Assembly: GCA_940671915.1 (NCBI GenBank) | Contig: CALNVZ010003433.1 | Span: 12,718,539 to 12,782,538, forward strand | DNA from: Paracentrotus lividus | Taxonomy: Eukaryota > Echinodermata > Echinoidea > Camarodonta > Echinidae | DNA length: 64,000 nt | Reading direction: 5' to 3' | Part shown: piece after piece, positions 1 through 12,800 of the stretch | How the letters are laid out: each line of letters starts with the position of its first letter | Position numbering within the stretch: the first letter of the stretch is position 1 | Position numbers and translations under genes: made by a program | The notes under the pieces: model-generated | What the model was told of the DNA's origin: nothing | Databases searched by the model: none | Seen by the model: only the letters and a program-made list of their open reading frames with translations

Positions 1-1900
1 TTATTACAAATTAAATACTGATTAATTTTATAACGTATATAAAATTACTTGTTATATATTATTAGACACATGCTAATGGTTACCAATATACAAGCTCGTT
101 ATGCACTTATGAATGTTGAATACACTTATGTTGCCAATATCTATGTATGAATACAATTGTAATTTCCCACTGAACACCTTTACCGATAATTCATTACTTT
201 AAAGATAAAGGCTACAATATCCTATCTCACGTAAATTAAATCATCTTTAATATCAGTTTATTTACGTTACCACATTGTACTTACTCTCAAACCTTTCTCA
301 AAATATAATGCCATTACTGGTTCTATCAAATTAATAATATTATGGTTTAAACTCTTCCCATTATACAAAGATTAACAATCTACAATGAAAAACGTACCCA
401 AGCCCCGGTAGTCATGACGGAATATTACATCACTAATAATTATTTCATACCAAGAAAATTTCGGCTTGAACCCAAGAAATTATGTTCATGAATCAGATCA
501 CAACCCTAATTAAATCTATTCCACCCAGATATGGTATTTAATAAGTCAATAAATGTCTTGTCTAGCCATCTTCGTCGGTTTCTATGATGTGTATAAGTGG
601 CCATTCCAGATGCGTTATATAATATATATTACTGCTACAATTGTATGGTTTTTTGCCACTCTTTCTGAGTATCCACTAGCAACGAACAATTCGCCATACC
701 ATTGATAAAGCCTATACTCCACAAAGAGTTGTCCACTATGCGGACAATAAAAGTAGAACTTATAGAACTTAGTTACTCCGACGCTCTCGTGTTACGCTTT
801 CTTAATTTCTCTTTTTAATGTTAGTTAAAGTAGATTTCTTTAATTACACATTGTTTCTTTGTGGTGATCCGAGAGTTAAATTGCTCGAAAGACTAAATAA
901 TTAATACTAAAATTATAATATAACCTGAACTCCCGCTCAACTCAGTTATGAACCTAATGAGCTGCTCCAATAAGAGTGAAGTATTAAATAGCGGTAGGGA
1001 AATCTACAGTTCAATTTACTTATTAAAATACCCCTCATTACTATCTAGAGCTAGTATATAATTTTGTAAACAAACCTATTATGTTTAATTTAATATAACC
1101 AAAGCATGAATCACCTACATCATAAATTATCAGGTTTTCCTCTTTTTCAAGCAATATTAAAGGGAATTATAGTATTAATAACAAGGAGTAGTGAAATTGA
1201 GAAATATTATTTTACCATGATCTAAATACAGAAACTTAGTCTTATAAATGATTCATTCTCTCTGTATAAGCTGCTACAAGATTTCTTTATCGAAATAATC
1301 CAAGTGCACTGAAACCCAAAAGACGCAAATAATAAGAACGAATTAAATTTGCGTATCTATCCACGAGGCTTACAGTTTGCTTTCTGTTTCATACACGACA
1401 ATTATTTCTACTTATTATCTAATATATTAACTATTAATATAAGACGATAATCCTAACCTAATTAAATAGTGCGATTATTTTGATAGTCCCATTAAGGACG
1501 TGCCTATTATGTCCTGAGACTATCAAGTGTAAGTCCCATAATGTGTTTATCAGTCTATTCTGTCTTCGCTTTTAATTGAAAATTTGTTTCTCAACAGTTC
1601 CAGTGTTCATTATTCACGTTCCATTTCATTTGAAAATTGTCGCATGCACTTCGCAAGTTGAGAGACAAACATAATCTATGGTTCTAACTCTCTTTCTCTT
1701 CGAATAAAAAAAATCTTGCTAAAGTCATCTCCTGCTTCTAATCCGCACACCCATGTCGGCTATGGGCTCCGATAAGAAATACACTATTTCATCACTCATT
1801 TTTAGTATGTTCCATGCAAGGTGCAAAAGTTGTCACGATAACTAATGTGGGTCCGGTCATACACAGTTGTCTGAGCCCGCAAAGACTGTCCACCCTTTGG
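1..1900. other. AT-rich stretch without recognised genes
   Basis: No open reading frame, exon signature or repeat family was recognised. The later erlin exons, which should lie leftward, were looked for and not seen. Base quality in this part of the window may be poor. Confidence 0.4.
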
Positions 1901-3330
1901 TGGATGACAAGACAACGTAATCTTGTCGTGTACCGTCAATAATGTTGCACCGGCTCATTGGTATATACGCATCGAATGGACCCACTCTCTTAAAGAGCCA
2001 ACCCTACGATCCCTTTCGAACAAGAACCAAACGTCCTACTGCGGACATCGCATACTCGGAGCACTCACATCAATCACTGACTCTATCAACCCTGGGCACC
2101 AAAGAGTTCCGTCGTTTGTTTTTTTCTTTTTGCGACAGTCACGCTACACACGTCGCAGGATTACCTAGGACTCTGTGTGAATTTGCGCCAGAGTCCTTGC
2201 CCGTTTTCCAGAAACTCACAACTTTTGAACATGTTTGAAAGGAAGTTCTGAGTGCTAACAGTCTGAAGGATGAGTGGGTTGATCATGTTCCAGATGAACA
2301 TTATCCCAAAGGAATGCTGTATGTACCTGACTGAGGGAAAACCCACCTGTGGCCGATCTCTTGCAATGTGGCACCGAGATCCGGACCGTTCCAGAGTTTG
2401 AGATGGAGCCCTAGCTGCACGGTAACAGTTGCACACCGAAAATAGAGTTATCCGACCAAAATCTGACCTAAATTTGGAACTTCATGATTCATAAGTATAA
2501 ATAGTCATCATCCCCCTGAAAGACTTGACATCTATTTAAACTGTCAATACTTATGCAAGGCTTTGAAAACAAACAGAGTTTAGAATTTCACTGTAATTTG
2601 TCGTATCAACATGAAATTTGAATAGCCTACCTAAAGTTATCAGAATAAAAATGTTTTATTCGTTTGAGTGTTAATAAGACAAATTCCAATGCCTATTATA
2701 CATTTATTTAACATGATTGATGAATCATAATTATAAAGCAGACAAGATATATGTTTCTGAATAAAGAGAAAGATACGTCACATGTTGATTTTGGTCATTA
2801 TTAATATAAAAATAATAATATATTAATAGTTATTATTATTTATTATTTTATAGTTCTTGTTCTCTACGTGTTTTTTATCTTATAGGTACCTGGCTTCAAG
2901 TCGTTGAGCATAAAACCTCCTCTCTGACACATAACCCGCAGTTAGATGGTCTCATTCTATACTGTAAAGCAAAGACATACAATTGGAACCTATCGGTTGC
3001 AGAACCCTGCCATCATTGCGTCTTAATCAAGCGTCGTTCAAACCACCGAGGCCGCGTAGCACCAAGAAACATCAGCATCAGACTTGCCGTCTGAGTCGAA
3101 TGAAGTCGAATTCTGGTGCGCGCGGTACAACGAGTAGTCGATCCGCAATACTGTGGTATGTTATATTGTGAAAGATGGCGAAAAAAGCTGACATTATTGA
3201 CTTGAGCTTTAGCTTATTCAGGGATTCATAATCCCTGAAATGAAATATTTTGTTTAATTTTCACGCCATTTCCTTCATCTTTTCCCTATATGGGGCCTGT
3301 TACATCCGATGCGAACAATCTTAAAGTTTT
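1901..3330. other. Unassigned sequence with short open frames
   Basis: Between about 1,900 and 2,440 the sequence is less AT-rich and has overlapping short frames on both strands (61 to 98 residues), none of which resembles a known protein. It could be a degraded transposon. The rest is AT-rich with TATTAT runs near 2,810-2,860. Confidence 0.3.
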
Positions 3331-3334
3331 TGCA

Positions 3335-5560
3335 CAGATGGAACAAATTAAAAACCTCCCCTAATAAAAAACAAATTTGAGATTCCTAACAGGGAAAACA
3401 TAGAAGCACCCACAAAGAGAAAAAAAAAAAAAATAAAGAAAAGAAAAAAAAAAGAAAAACAAACAAAAGAGAAAAACAAAAAGATGACAATGAAAATCAT
3501 AAATAAACAACTATAACTAGATACAAAAGTAATTACATAGGTTAAGAAAGTCTTAAGACGCGTAAAGAGATAGCTAATTTATTAAAATTGAAAAAAAAAA
3601 AAAAAATATGAGTTTAAAATAATTGGTTGATATGCCATTATGTAAGAAAACCCAATGAGCCTAAGGGAGGAAGAGTAGAAAAAAAAAAAAAATAAGTGAG
3701 CAAATCAACAACATATTATATAAAAACAGCAAGGCTAGGAATAATCTACACTATTTTGGCGAACTAACTTTGAAACAACTCTTAAAAGAACGGCAAAACT
3801 TAGAAGAAACAATGTATGCGAAATGAGCAAAGCAGTTGTTGAAAAACAGTCGCCCGAGAGACAAGTCACCGAGACGTTTACAAAGAATCAACGAATAAAC
3901 CTAACAACTTTGAAACAATTTCTACACAAAACTGCTTTGAAACAGATAATTATTAGAAAGAACATCTCAGCCGAGACAATAACACCACAGAGACAGAATA
4001 AAAAGACAGAAATAAACGATATACACGACAAAAAAAAAAAAAAAATAAAAAAAAAAAAAACAAACACAAAAGACTCAAGAAAAAAAAATAAAAACAAAAG
4101 CATAAAAATCAGATACACCTTTGCGAGCAAAGACATCTCCGCTTATTTTTGTAAAAACAAAATTTTTAAAATTAGTCAAATGGAGTTAGATAATGCTCGA
4201 GACTTGTTCCTACACAGAATAAAGACGAATAAAACTTTATTATCCTGCGAAGACGATCTCCGCTAATATCACCATTCACTAATCGACAAAAAGTTCCGTA
4301 AGGAATTTACACAAAATTAAACTTTTTAACTTTAATGATTGTGTAGGTTAATTAAGGAGATTTTGTTTTATTTGATTGTTTACATTTTTCATATTGTATA
4401 TACCATTTATTAATTTATTTTGTCTTACAGCCTTTAGAAGCTACTATTTTGAAGATATTATTAAATCAATAAAAAGACAATCCTCAACACACAAAAATCA
4501 ATGACGTTATCAATGCATTTTAACGTTTATTTATACGCCAAAACTCAAAAGATCGGAACAAACTAACACGATTACCAAAAAGCGATGCCATAATATAAAA
4601 AGAAAGTTAAAGATAATGAAAAGGCAAAAGAGAAGTGAAAACAAAGAGACACAGAACAGAAAAGAGAGAAGAGAAGAAAGAGAAAAAGGAGATAAGTACA
4701 TCGAAAGTAAAATAAACAAAGTAATGAATAAACCCCCCCCCCCACCACCTATTTTTAAGTTAAAGCAGGAATCGACGGAGAAACACAAGGGGATACCCCG
4801 CCATTGAAAAAAAAACACCAAAATATAAGGTGGTGAGTGACCTCCACCCCCACACCCCCAGCAGCTTTAACGTAAGCCCCATTTCTTGACCAAAAAAAAA
4901 TAGGCGGCCAACTCCGCAAATCCACAACACCCCAAAAAATACAAATTAAGGACGTTATCAAATAATAATTAAAGGTATTAATTTTTGCAAAAGCTGATCC
5001 GGAAACAAAACGAAAGAAAGCTTAAATTACACATAATCCAAAATATGAGCCAATATTGCCCATAAGAAAGAAATGGAGATTCCTAGGCCAAGACCAGAGA
5101 GGAAGCGCAGGAAGAAGGTTAATTAGAGATGACCCCGGTGGAGTAGATGTTTTCTATTCCTTTCTTGGTCGATTTAACTACATGAAAGAGAAAATCATAC
5201 TTAGGCTTATCATAAAAGATAAGATGTCCCAATGGATCGCCGGAGGACGGGTGACTCTTCCTCAAAAAATAAGAATAGAATCCGACAAGTTTTTGCTAAT
5301 TCTGCGAAGAGATGAGAGATAGTTTTAAAGACGTCTCCTGAATTACGGAGAGATATCGGATTTCTTCTCTATCAAAAATGCCCGACTGACAGGCGTCTCG
5401 GCAGACGTCTCATAAATTACGGTATTAATATCCCGATCCGCGGAGACCGAAAATTGTACTCCTTCTCGACGGAGACATCGGTTTCTTCCGCCCTGATGGC
5501 ATGACCAGAATAAATACCACCCATAGTCCAACCTATGCAGAACTTTCGGTAGCAGTTTAT
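3335..5560. repeat. Indel-rich copy of the repeat at 7,750-9,375
   Basis: The segment follows the same order of motifs as 7,750-9,375: AACATAGAGCACACAAAGAG, CTTAAAGCGCGTAAGAGATG, GCCATTTATG..CCAATGAGC, the GAGACG block, TTTTGTCTT..CAGCCTTTG, a C run, then GTAAGCCCATTCTTGA. It differs by very many one-base insertions, mostly extra A's, and is about 600 bases longer. Divergence of this kind looks like read error. Both copies end at about the same motif (AGCACCCATAG / ACCACCCATAG). Confidence 0.7.
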
Positions 5561-7187
5561 TTAAGGTTTGTTATGTAACATTAATAACAATTCTTAATCG
5601 CTAATGAATAATATTTAATTTCTTGTTAATGATAAAATAATTAGTAATGTTTTAAGAAAGTGAGTAGCCGTTGAACTTTACTAAATCAAAATATACATTA
5701 CTACAAATTTGAAACCCCCATGCATTTCATTTCTAAATTATGTTACCTATCTTCTTATTCATTATATAACTAAACGCGTACATGTAATCAAGTTGCATCA
5801 ATAAATTATGACTGGAGACATTACGAGATCAACCATCATATGACGTCTGTTTATTAACTTCATTGTCTAAGCTACACAACATAGCAACTACATAAAACTG
5901 ATACAGTCAGAATTCTAAATACAATTCGTGAGCGGAAAATAATATGTATCTAAAACATTTTTGAAGGCACCTTATATCCATATCATTCCATATACTATTG
6001 CGTTAATTCAACAAAGAATACTTGATGATATATTCGGTACCTAATACAAAATTAGTATTTATCCAAAGCCCGGCTCTCCCTGCTACCACAATGACAAGGA
6101 ATATATTTAGGTCTGTATCACTAGACAAATTATGATTTAAAAATTTCACACGAGTTGCGTATGAAATCCTAAGAAGATGACTCGCTTAATAATTTATGAG
6201 TAAGAGGTACTGTGATAGTTACTACTTCAAAAGAAACGCACGCATAACACATACAGGAATACAAATCCCCCAAAACACAAGTCTTTAACACTATTATTGC
6301 TATAGTTGCTAATACAAACTAACTTTAGCAGCCCAGATGATAACATTGAGTGAAAACACTTTTTTCATTAAAAGAGCGGCTTTTTCTAAAGCAATGTGAG
6401 AAAGAGACATAGAAGTTCCGATTTATTTGGACGAAAGATTTATAAAAGAACATAGACCAAGTAATCCAGCGTGTGCTCTGTTTGGGAGAAGACACGTAAT
6501 TATTTCGCGCGCTTATTTCCTGCTTTTGCTTTTTGGCTTGCTCTACGGAATACTATCTTACCTTATTATGTTTTAGAAATTTATATCATAAAGTTTAAGT
6601 TACACGTACTATATTTCATTTCTATCTGGCAGTATTTTACGCAACAAGCGCGTTAATTGAGATGATATCTTATTATTATACAAATTAGAGATGAAAATAG
6701 AAAAGTAATTGTTAATACATTAGAGTATATAACAAGGAAATATACCGCATTTTATGGAACAGGGGAAGGAGCCGAATCTAAACATGCAAAAAACATTGAT
6801 CAATGGTCATTTTATCGCACTTTTTAAACACTGAAAGAATCGGGGAGAGAATCAACGAGTATTGTTCTCTGTATTAACCTGAATGCAGCCCTCCTCCCAT
6901 GGTCAACTCGTGTTCCACGCGTTAGTAACCCAAATAGTGGTTGCTTAGAGTCATTTCGGGTCTGAACAGTGAAATAACAGGACCATTCTGGTCACATGAG
7001 TGTCTCCTAATATCTTCTGGCCGCTTTAAACCGAGAAAATGTACAAAGGGAACCGATCAAACGTTCGCAGACGTATTTTCATATTGATTTTGAATTTCCA
7101 AAAGAGCACCAAATTCTCATATCGACGTTCAGACGGACTAATATACTACAAAAAACTTCTAAATTACATCTTATTACAGTCGATAAA
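5561..7187. other. No recognised gene; right end resembles the repeat at 42,770-42,855
   Basis: Nothing was recognised in most of this AT-rich stretch. From about 7,055 to the gap, the motifs CGCAGACG..TTGATTTTGA..TTTCCAA..AGAGCAC and TTACAGTCG follow the order found at 42,775-42,855, with extra bases inserted. Confidence 0.4.
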
Positions 7188-7212
7188 NNNNNNNNNNNNN
7201 NNNNNNNNNNNN
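7188..7212. other. 25-N assembly gap
   Basis: Exactly 25 N's, the same size as the gap at 50,593, so this is a fixed-length placeholder and not a measured distance. Confidence 0.99.
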
Positions 7213-7410
7213 TTTTGAGGAAAGTTTTTTTTTATTATTTTCTGGTCATCCATGCTTCATTTTGCTCTGTAAAAAAAATGAGTGAAAATGATAACGGAAG
7301 TATGGTTAAAAAAGCCAGTTTTTTTTCGGGCGAGTGTTTTTTTCGGTTCATAATTTTTTTTTTCCGGAGCTACAAGCGCCAAGGTCCCACGGCTCATTCC
7401 TCCTCCTCCC
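7213..7410. repeat. Interspersed repeat, copy 1 (others at 42,575 and 46,207)
   Basis: The segment begins TTTTGAGGAAA and carries TTTCTGGT, CATGCTTCAT, TTTGCTCTGT, ATGAGTGAAAATGATAACGG, a run of AGCAGTTTTTCGGCGAGTG and TTTTTTTCCGG, in the same order as 42,575-42,765 and 46,207-46,395. It abuts the gap and is then interrupted by unrelated sequence from about 7,410; the family sequence resumes near 9,425 (TCGGGTTATATATCAAATTC). Confidence 0.75.
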
Positions 7411-7749
7411 GTTAGCTCCGCCCTTAGCAACGCATGGCTTTGTTTGTTGGACGTTCACGGTCTGTGTTTGTGTGATTTCTATTGGGCTTTTTGTTTCGTT
7501 TTTGTGTAGCGAATAGCGAACTAAACTCCTCTTTAGCTGCACTCGCTGTGCGATGCCCACACAACCTGCTGTGAATAAAGCTGTTTCATCCGGTAATCGC
7601 GGAGCACGCAAACGAATGTCAAATCTAACAATCGGTTGGGGGGGGTTATGTGGGGAAAAGCTATATATTGCTTGACTTAGCTATCTGGATCAGATGAATG
7701 TTAATTTCAGGCATTTTATTTTAGGGGCCTGCGAAAATCTGTTGTCCTG

Positions 7750-9375
7750 ATGGGAAATATAAACCTCCTAGAAACCAATTTGGTTCCATCAGAAACATAG
7801 AGCACACAAAGAGGTGACAGTGATTCATAATACTTCTGAATACAAGTATTTATAGGTGAAAGTCTTAAAGCGCGTAAGAGATGCTAATTTTAAAATGAAA
7901 AAAAATATGGTTTTTAAATTGGTTGAATTGTGCCATTTATGTGGAAAACCAATGAGCTAAGGGGGGGTGGGAGTGGCAAATCAATCTAGTTTAAATGCGG
8001 CTGGTATTCTCACTTTTTGGGAACTATTTGAAACAACTTTAAAGACGGCTTTTGAGAGAAACAAGTTTGAGACGAGTTTGTTGAGACGTCGCGGAGACGT
8101 CTACCGAGACGTTTCATATCGCGTGGATACTAACTTTGAGAGACATTTCTCTGAAACTGCTTTGAAACAGATTTGAAAACAATCTCGGAGACTTTCTCCC
8201 GACAGAATAAGACGGAATAAACAGTTATATCCGTTCGCGAAAAATACGATTCCTTTTGCGAGAAGACATCTCCGCTTATTTTTTGTAAAACAAATTTTAA
8301 AATATTGTCGGAGATAATCCTCGGAGACTTGTTCCTCGACGGAATAAAGACGAATAAACTTTTTATCCGTTGCGAAGACGTCTCGTCTATAATCACCTTC
8401 ACTTCGACAAAAAGTTCCGTAAGAATTTCACAAAAATTAAAACTTTTTAAACTTTAATTGTGTGAGTTAATTTAAGATTTGTTTTATATTGTTTTCAATT
8501 TTTTCATATTTATATACCATTTTTAATTTATTTTGTCTTTTCAGCCTTTGGCTACTATTTTTGAATATTTATTATCAATAAAGACAATCCTCACACCAAA
8601 TCAATGACGTTATCAATTTTTAAGTTTAAATTTTGCAAACTCGATCGGAAAAACTACGATTACAAATAGCGATGCCATAATTAAAGAAAAAGATAATGAA
8701 GGCAAAAGAGTGAGTAAAACAAAGAGACAGACAGAAGAGAGAAGAGAGAGAGAGGGGAGATAGTAAGGAGTATGATAACCCCCCCCTATTTTAAGTAAAG
8801 CGTCGACGAAGACACGGGGACCCGCTTGAGTAACACATAATGTGTGTGAGTAGTGACCCCCCCTCCCAGCCCCCCCCGGGCTTTTAACGTAAGCCCATTC
8901 TTGAGCCAAAAATAGGCAATCCAAATCTCCAACCGCAAATCCATTGGGCGTTATCAATTAAGTTTAATTTTGCAACCTCGATCTCGGACAAATTACCGAT
9001 CAAATAGCAATGCCTATAAGAAAGAAACGAGAATGGCAGAGAGAAAACAGATAATAGATAGAGAGAGAGAGAGGAGAGAGAATAGATAGCCAATAGATAA
9101 AGGTTTGCTCAGATGTCGCGGAGACCGTTCCGCAAAAAGAATAGAGAAGTTTTTGATTTCCGCGAAGAATAAATAGTATTAGGGACGTCTCCGAACGGAT
9201 GACGGCATTATCTCTTCATAATGTGCCGCTGGAAGCGTCTCGGGAGACGTCTCTAATACTATTGTATTTGTGCTCGTCGGCGGGAGACGGAAATGTTTGT
9301 ATTCTTGTTCGCGAGACGTCTGCCGCTCAGGTGAGATAGCACCCATAGCTACTGTCAAATTTCTGCCAGGTTTAT
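7750..9375. repeat. Repeat element with GAGACG palindromic blocks, cleaner copy
   Basis: This is the better-preserved copy of 3,335-5,560. Two blocks (about 8,040-8,400 and 9,100-9,340) are dense in GAGACG and its complement CGTCTC, often fused as GGAGACGTCTCC-like palindromes, with GAATAA between them. A purine-rich GAGA tract and C runs lie between the blocks (8,700-8,880). No transposase frame was seen. It may be a non-autonomous element inserted into the repeat that starts at 7,213. Confidence 0.6.
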
Positions 9376-9424
9376 TTTACAAGAAGTAAGTGTTTAGAAT
9401 AAGGCACACTAAACAATGAGTTAC

Positions 9425-9560
9425 AGACATAGACTCTTATAAATTCGGGTTATATATCAAATTCAAGGCAATGAATCAGGGATCAATAATCTCAAATAAA
9501 ATGGATTTCAAAAATTGCGAATAGTCTCTCCTTTTGACGTGACGCATCACATATGTCCAA
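9425..9560. repeat. Continuation of the interspersed repeat seen at 42,850-42,965
   Basis: TCGGGTTATATATCAAATTC through AGGCAATGAATCAGGGATC and GACGTGACGCATCACATAT are nearly identical to 42,853-42,962 and to the noisier copy at 46,484-46,590. Confidence 0.8.
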
Positions 9561-9737
9561 CTCCCCTATTTGCAGTCCTGACCTTCATCATTAAACGATT
9601 TCCTTTGCTTTCCTGTTTTTATGAAAAGTTGCAATGCTTTCATATTATCATACCATGATAAGCTCAGAAGTGAAGTAACGACTGTAAAAAGTGGGGGTCA
9701 GATTTAAAGTTGACTATTTCATGTAATTGCCCTTTAC

Positions 9738-9811
9738 CTGTATTAAAAGTCCAGGTGCCATGTTAGTAAGATCCTCTTGTAAGGCTCTCTTCAGGTTTTC
9801 ATCAATTTGAT
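9738..9811 (-). CDS. ERLIN: Erlin exon 6 ([15 protein letters not shown])
   Basis: The exon is 74 bases between the acceptor ttattcag and the donor gtaaag. It encodes (D)[20 protein letters not shown] then LLIQ, matching '[25 protein letters not shown]' of mammalian erlins. It is the last erlin exon found; the gene should continue to the left. Confidence 0.95.
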
Positions 9812-12800
9812 CTGAATAAGTAGTGAATAAATATATCAAAAATAAAAGGCATAGAGTAAAGAAATAAACATATTGTCAGAAGAAGGCATGTACCATAAAC
9901 AAAAGCATGAGTAATTCTCTTCATAAAGATATACAGTACGTGTTACAATAGTAGTATTTTGAGTACCTGTACTAGTAGAACTTCAGTTTAATCTGCATGT
10001 TTCTATCAATGGTAAAGCTGAATTTTCACAGGGCATGTGAACGTTTTGCAAATTGTGATTTTGTTAAAGTAAAACAGTTGTTTGTTTGTTTTTTTTGTAC
10101 GGTGAAAGCTTTTACTGCACGAAAAAATGACTGCTGGCTTTCAGAATAATCGCAAATGCAAAACGTTTGGTTGTCGAGTTTTAAAAAATCCATTAGAAAA
10201 TGGTAAGAAAATTTTTTCCACAACCCCAGGTAACATTCACATAAAATCTCACTTTTTTCCATCATCGAATAAAGCAAATTCAAACAATGATTATTAAGAC
10301 AAACATAAGTATTTTTTAACATCATAAAATGTTAGGAATAGAGCTTGGTTTTGCATGATTCCTAATACAAAATTGCCCTTCTGCTTACCAAAGAGTACAA
10401 TGTAGACTTCTTGTAGATTGTGAGCACTGCAGAACTGATTGAGTTCATGATGGACCTTGTTGAAGATGAGGGTTTTGTCGTAATCCGCCGTGTAATTCTT
10501 GACGGTTTCGTAGACCACCGACTGTGAGAGCATATTCACTACTTCTATCCGGTCGAAGTAAATCATTACTCCTCCACTGCAATGGGAAATAAAATAAAAA
10601 CATGGAAACATTTAGTTCTAGTTTAAATTGACGGTTAAGTCCGCTGTGTAATACTTAAATTTGTAGACATCCAAATGCGAGCATATTCACCACTTTCATC
10701 CTATACAAAAAATGAAACCTTCACTACAAAAAGAAGGAGAAAATATATTGAATTGTAGGGCTTTCATCTATTTCTAAATTGTTCACTGTAACACAAACTT
10801 ACTTGTGAATAACAAACTTAGTAATTGTATGGATTTTGTAAAATAGAGCCATTAAACAGGAAAAAAACAGCAAGATTGGTCAAATTCAAATTTTAAATTC
10901 ATAATTTAAAAAATTATAGTTTTATAGAAAAGCATTTTTATAGCATTTTATATTAGCTTTTATAAAACTTCTACCTAAAAATTGGCACGAAAAAAAAAAT
11001 ACAATTTAATTATTCTAAATACAGGGATTCTGTGATTTTCACCTTTGACCCTATTAATCCCAACTTCCCCAAAGTCTATATCCTGACATACCTTGTTCCA
11101 CAGGGCACATTCTTCACCTCATCTGTCTGTAATGTTGTCTGCAACAAAATAATGAAATACATACTGTAATATATATATACAGCAAAGACAAGAACTTCAA
11201 AAGTGCTTAGGGCACACATACAAATAACATTATATTATTGCGATTTACAATATATTAAAAATGCAATATCATAAGTATAATTTTGATTTAGTTTTGTGAC
11301 TAGAAATCAATATAGCAGTCCAGCAATGCCTTTTTTTGTTGAATCTCATAATTGCTAATAACCCAAAGACTGGACATGATATTGCATCCAGGGTAGGATA
11401 TTTGAAGCTTTGAATCTCAACTGCTTTTGTAATTGCGTATTGGATGAAGAAAACTGTTTATAATTTCAAGATAATGTCCTGAATTTGTAGCAAGATTTCA
11501 TAACTCACAATATCTGTATCATATGATAACATTAAAATTAAACACAATGGCCGACAGTCTGTCTCATAAATGTCATTCTTTACATATTTTGTTAAACTTT
11601 TAAACTTTCTTGATAAGATAATATCATACCTGTACACTTCTATATGATGTTAAAAATGGGATCATGACATGAAATCCTGGCCCACTGGTTGTCTGTAATA
11701 AGGCACCACCCTGAAAGTAAAAGAGAAAGCTCATATTCATTACCACAATAATATGGCTTTTATTATATTTTGAGAAGTAACATGCTTTCCTAAGCGATTG
11801 GGAGGACTTACATGTTGATGTACAATGGAATTAAAAATACCAATTGGTCAATACTCACTTTAACTAATGCCCATTTGGTTTCACTCATATGAGCACAAAA
11901 ATTGGTTTATTAACTTGATTAGTGTTTTATTTTTTACATTTTCATATCTTCAGACTTATATTTCACAACTTAAGAATCATTCAACTAGAAGTTCTAATAA
12001 TTCTGTGCATTCAGTGTAATTAGGAGCCTTGAGCAATAAAAACATTCCTTTATGGGGATGACTTACACATTGTAAATGTTGTCATCTTTATCAATGATTG
12101 AATATGGCGAGATAATTAAATATTGTATCATGAGTAGGAATCAGCATACATACACATGTAGTTGTTAAGTTTTAAAGACAATCTTGAGTAGAAGCCATGA
12201 TGACAGAAATAAAAACATTCTTGTCCATACCAAAATGCTATAAGACCTCCTTCAGTAGCAAACACATTCAGAAGTTAAGTGTTTTATTGCTCAAGAAACA
12301 TCCATTCAGTCATTAAAACTTTTTCACTACTTTCCACTCATCACAAAATTCACTTTGAACAAAATTAAACAGACTTACCCTGTAATACACACCAACATGA
12401 CCTGATAATGAAACAAAAGCAAAAATCACATAGAAGTGAATAATATAATATAAATTGTAATATTTGAGAAGTGATGTTCTAAAAGAAATATAAACGATGT
12501 GTATATTGCTGAATCAAATTTAGGGTGAAAATTACAGCTTGTTAGTACAGCAGTAATTGCTCTGAAGGTCCGTTTTATAGTCTGATGGTTAAATAGTTTA
12601 AATGTTTGATTCTCTGAAATTGAAATAGGGATTGTTGATTCATAAATAAAACAGTCACAACACTATAACCCTACTCCATTTGGGATTAATGAAACTTATT
12701 TCATTCTCGATTTAACAAACCCTATTTTAGTTTTTGAGTAAAGAACCATTAGATAAACCCCATTCCAAAACCCCATTTCATTTTTGAAGAATCAAACCTT

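Noticed and set aside
2161..2436. 91-residue minus-strand frame near 2.3 kb as a possible gene
   Set aside because: It resembles no family known to me, and the surrounding sequence is of doubtful quality.
3823..4266. 147-residue Lys-rich frame
   Set aside because: It crosses A runs in the indel-rich copy of a repeat; the cleaner copy at 7,750-9,375 does not keep the frame.
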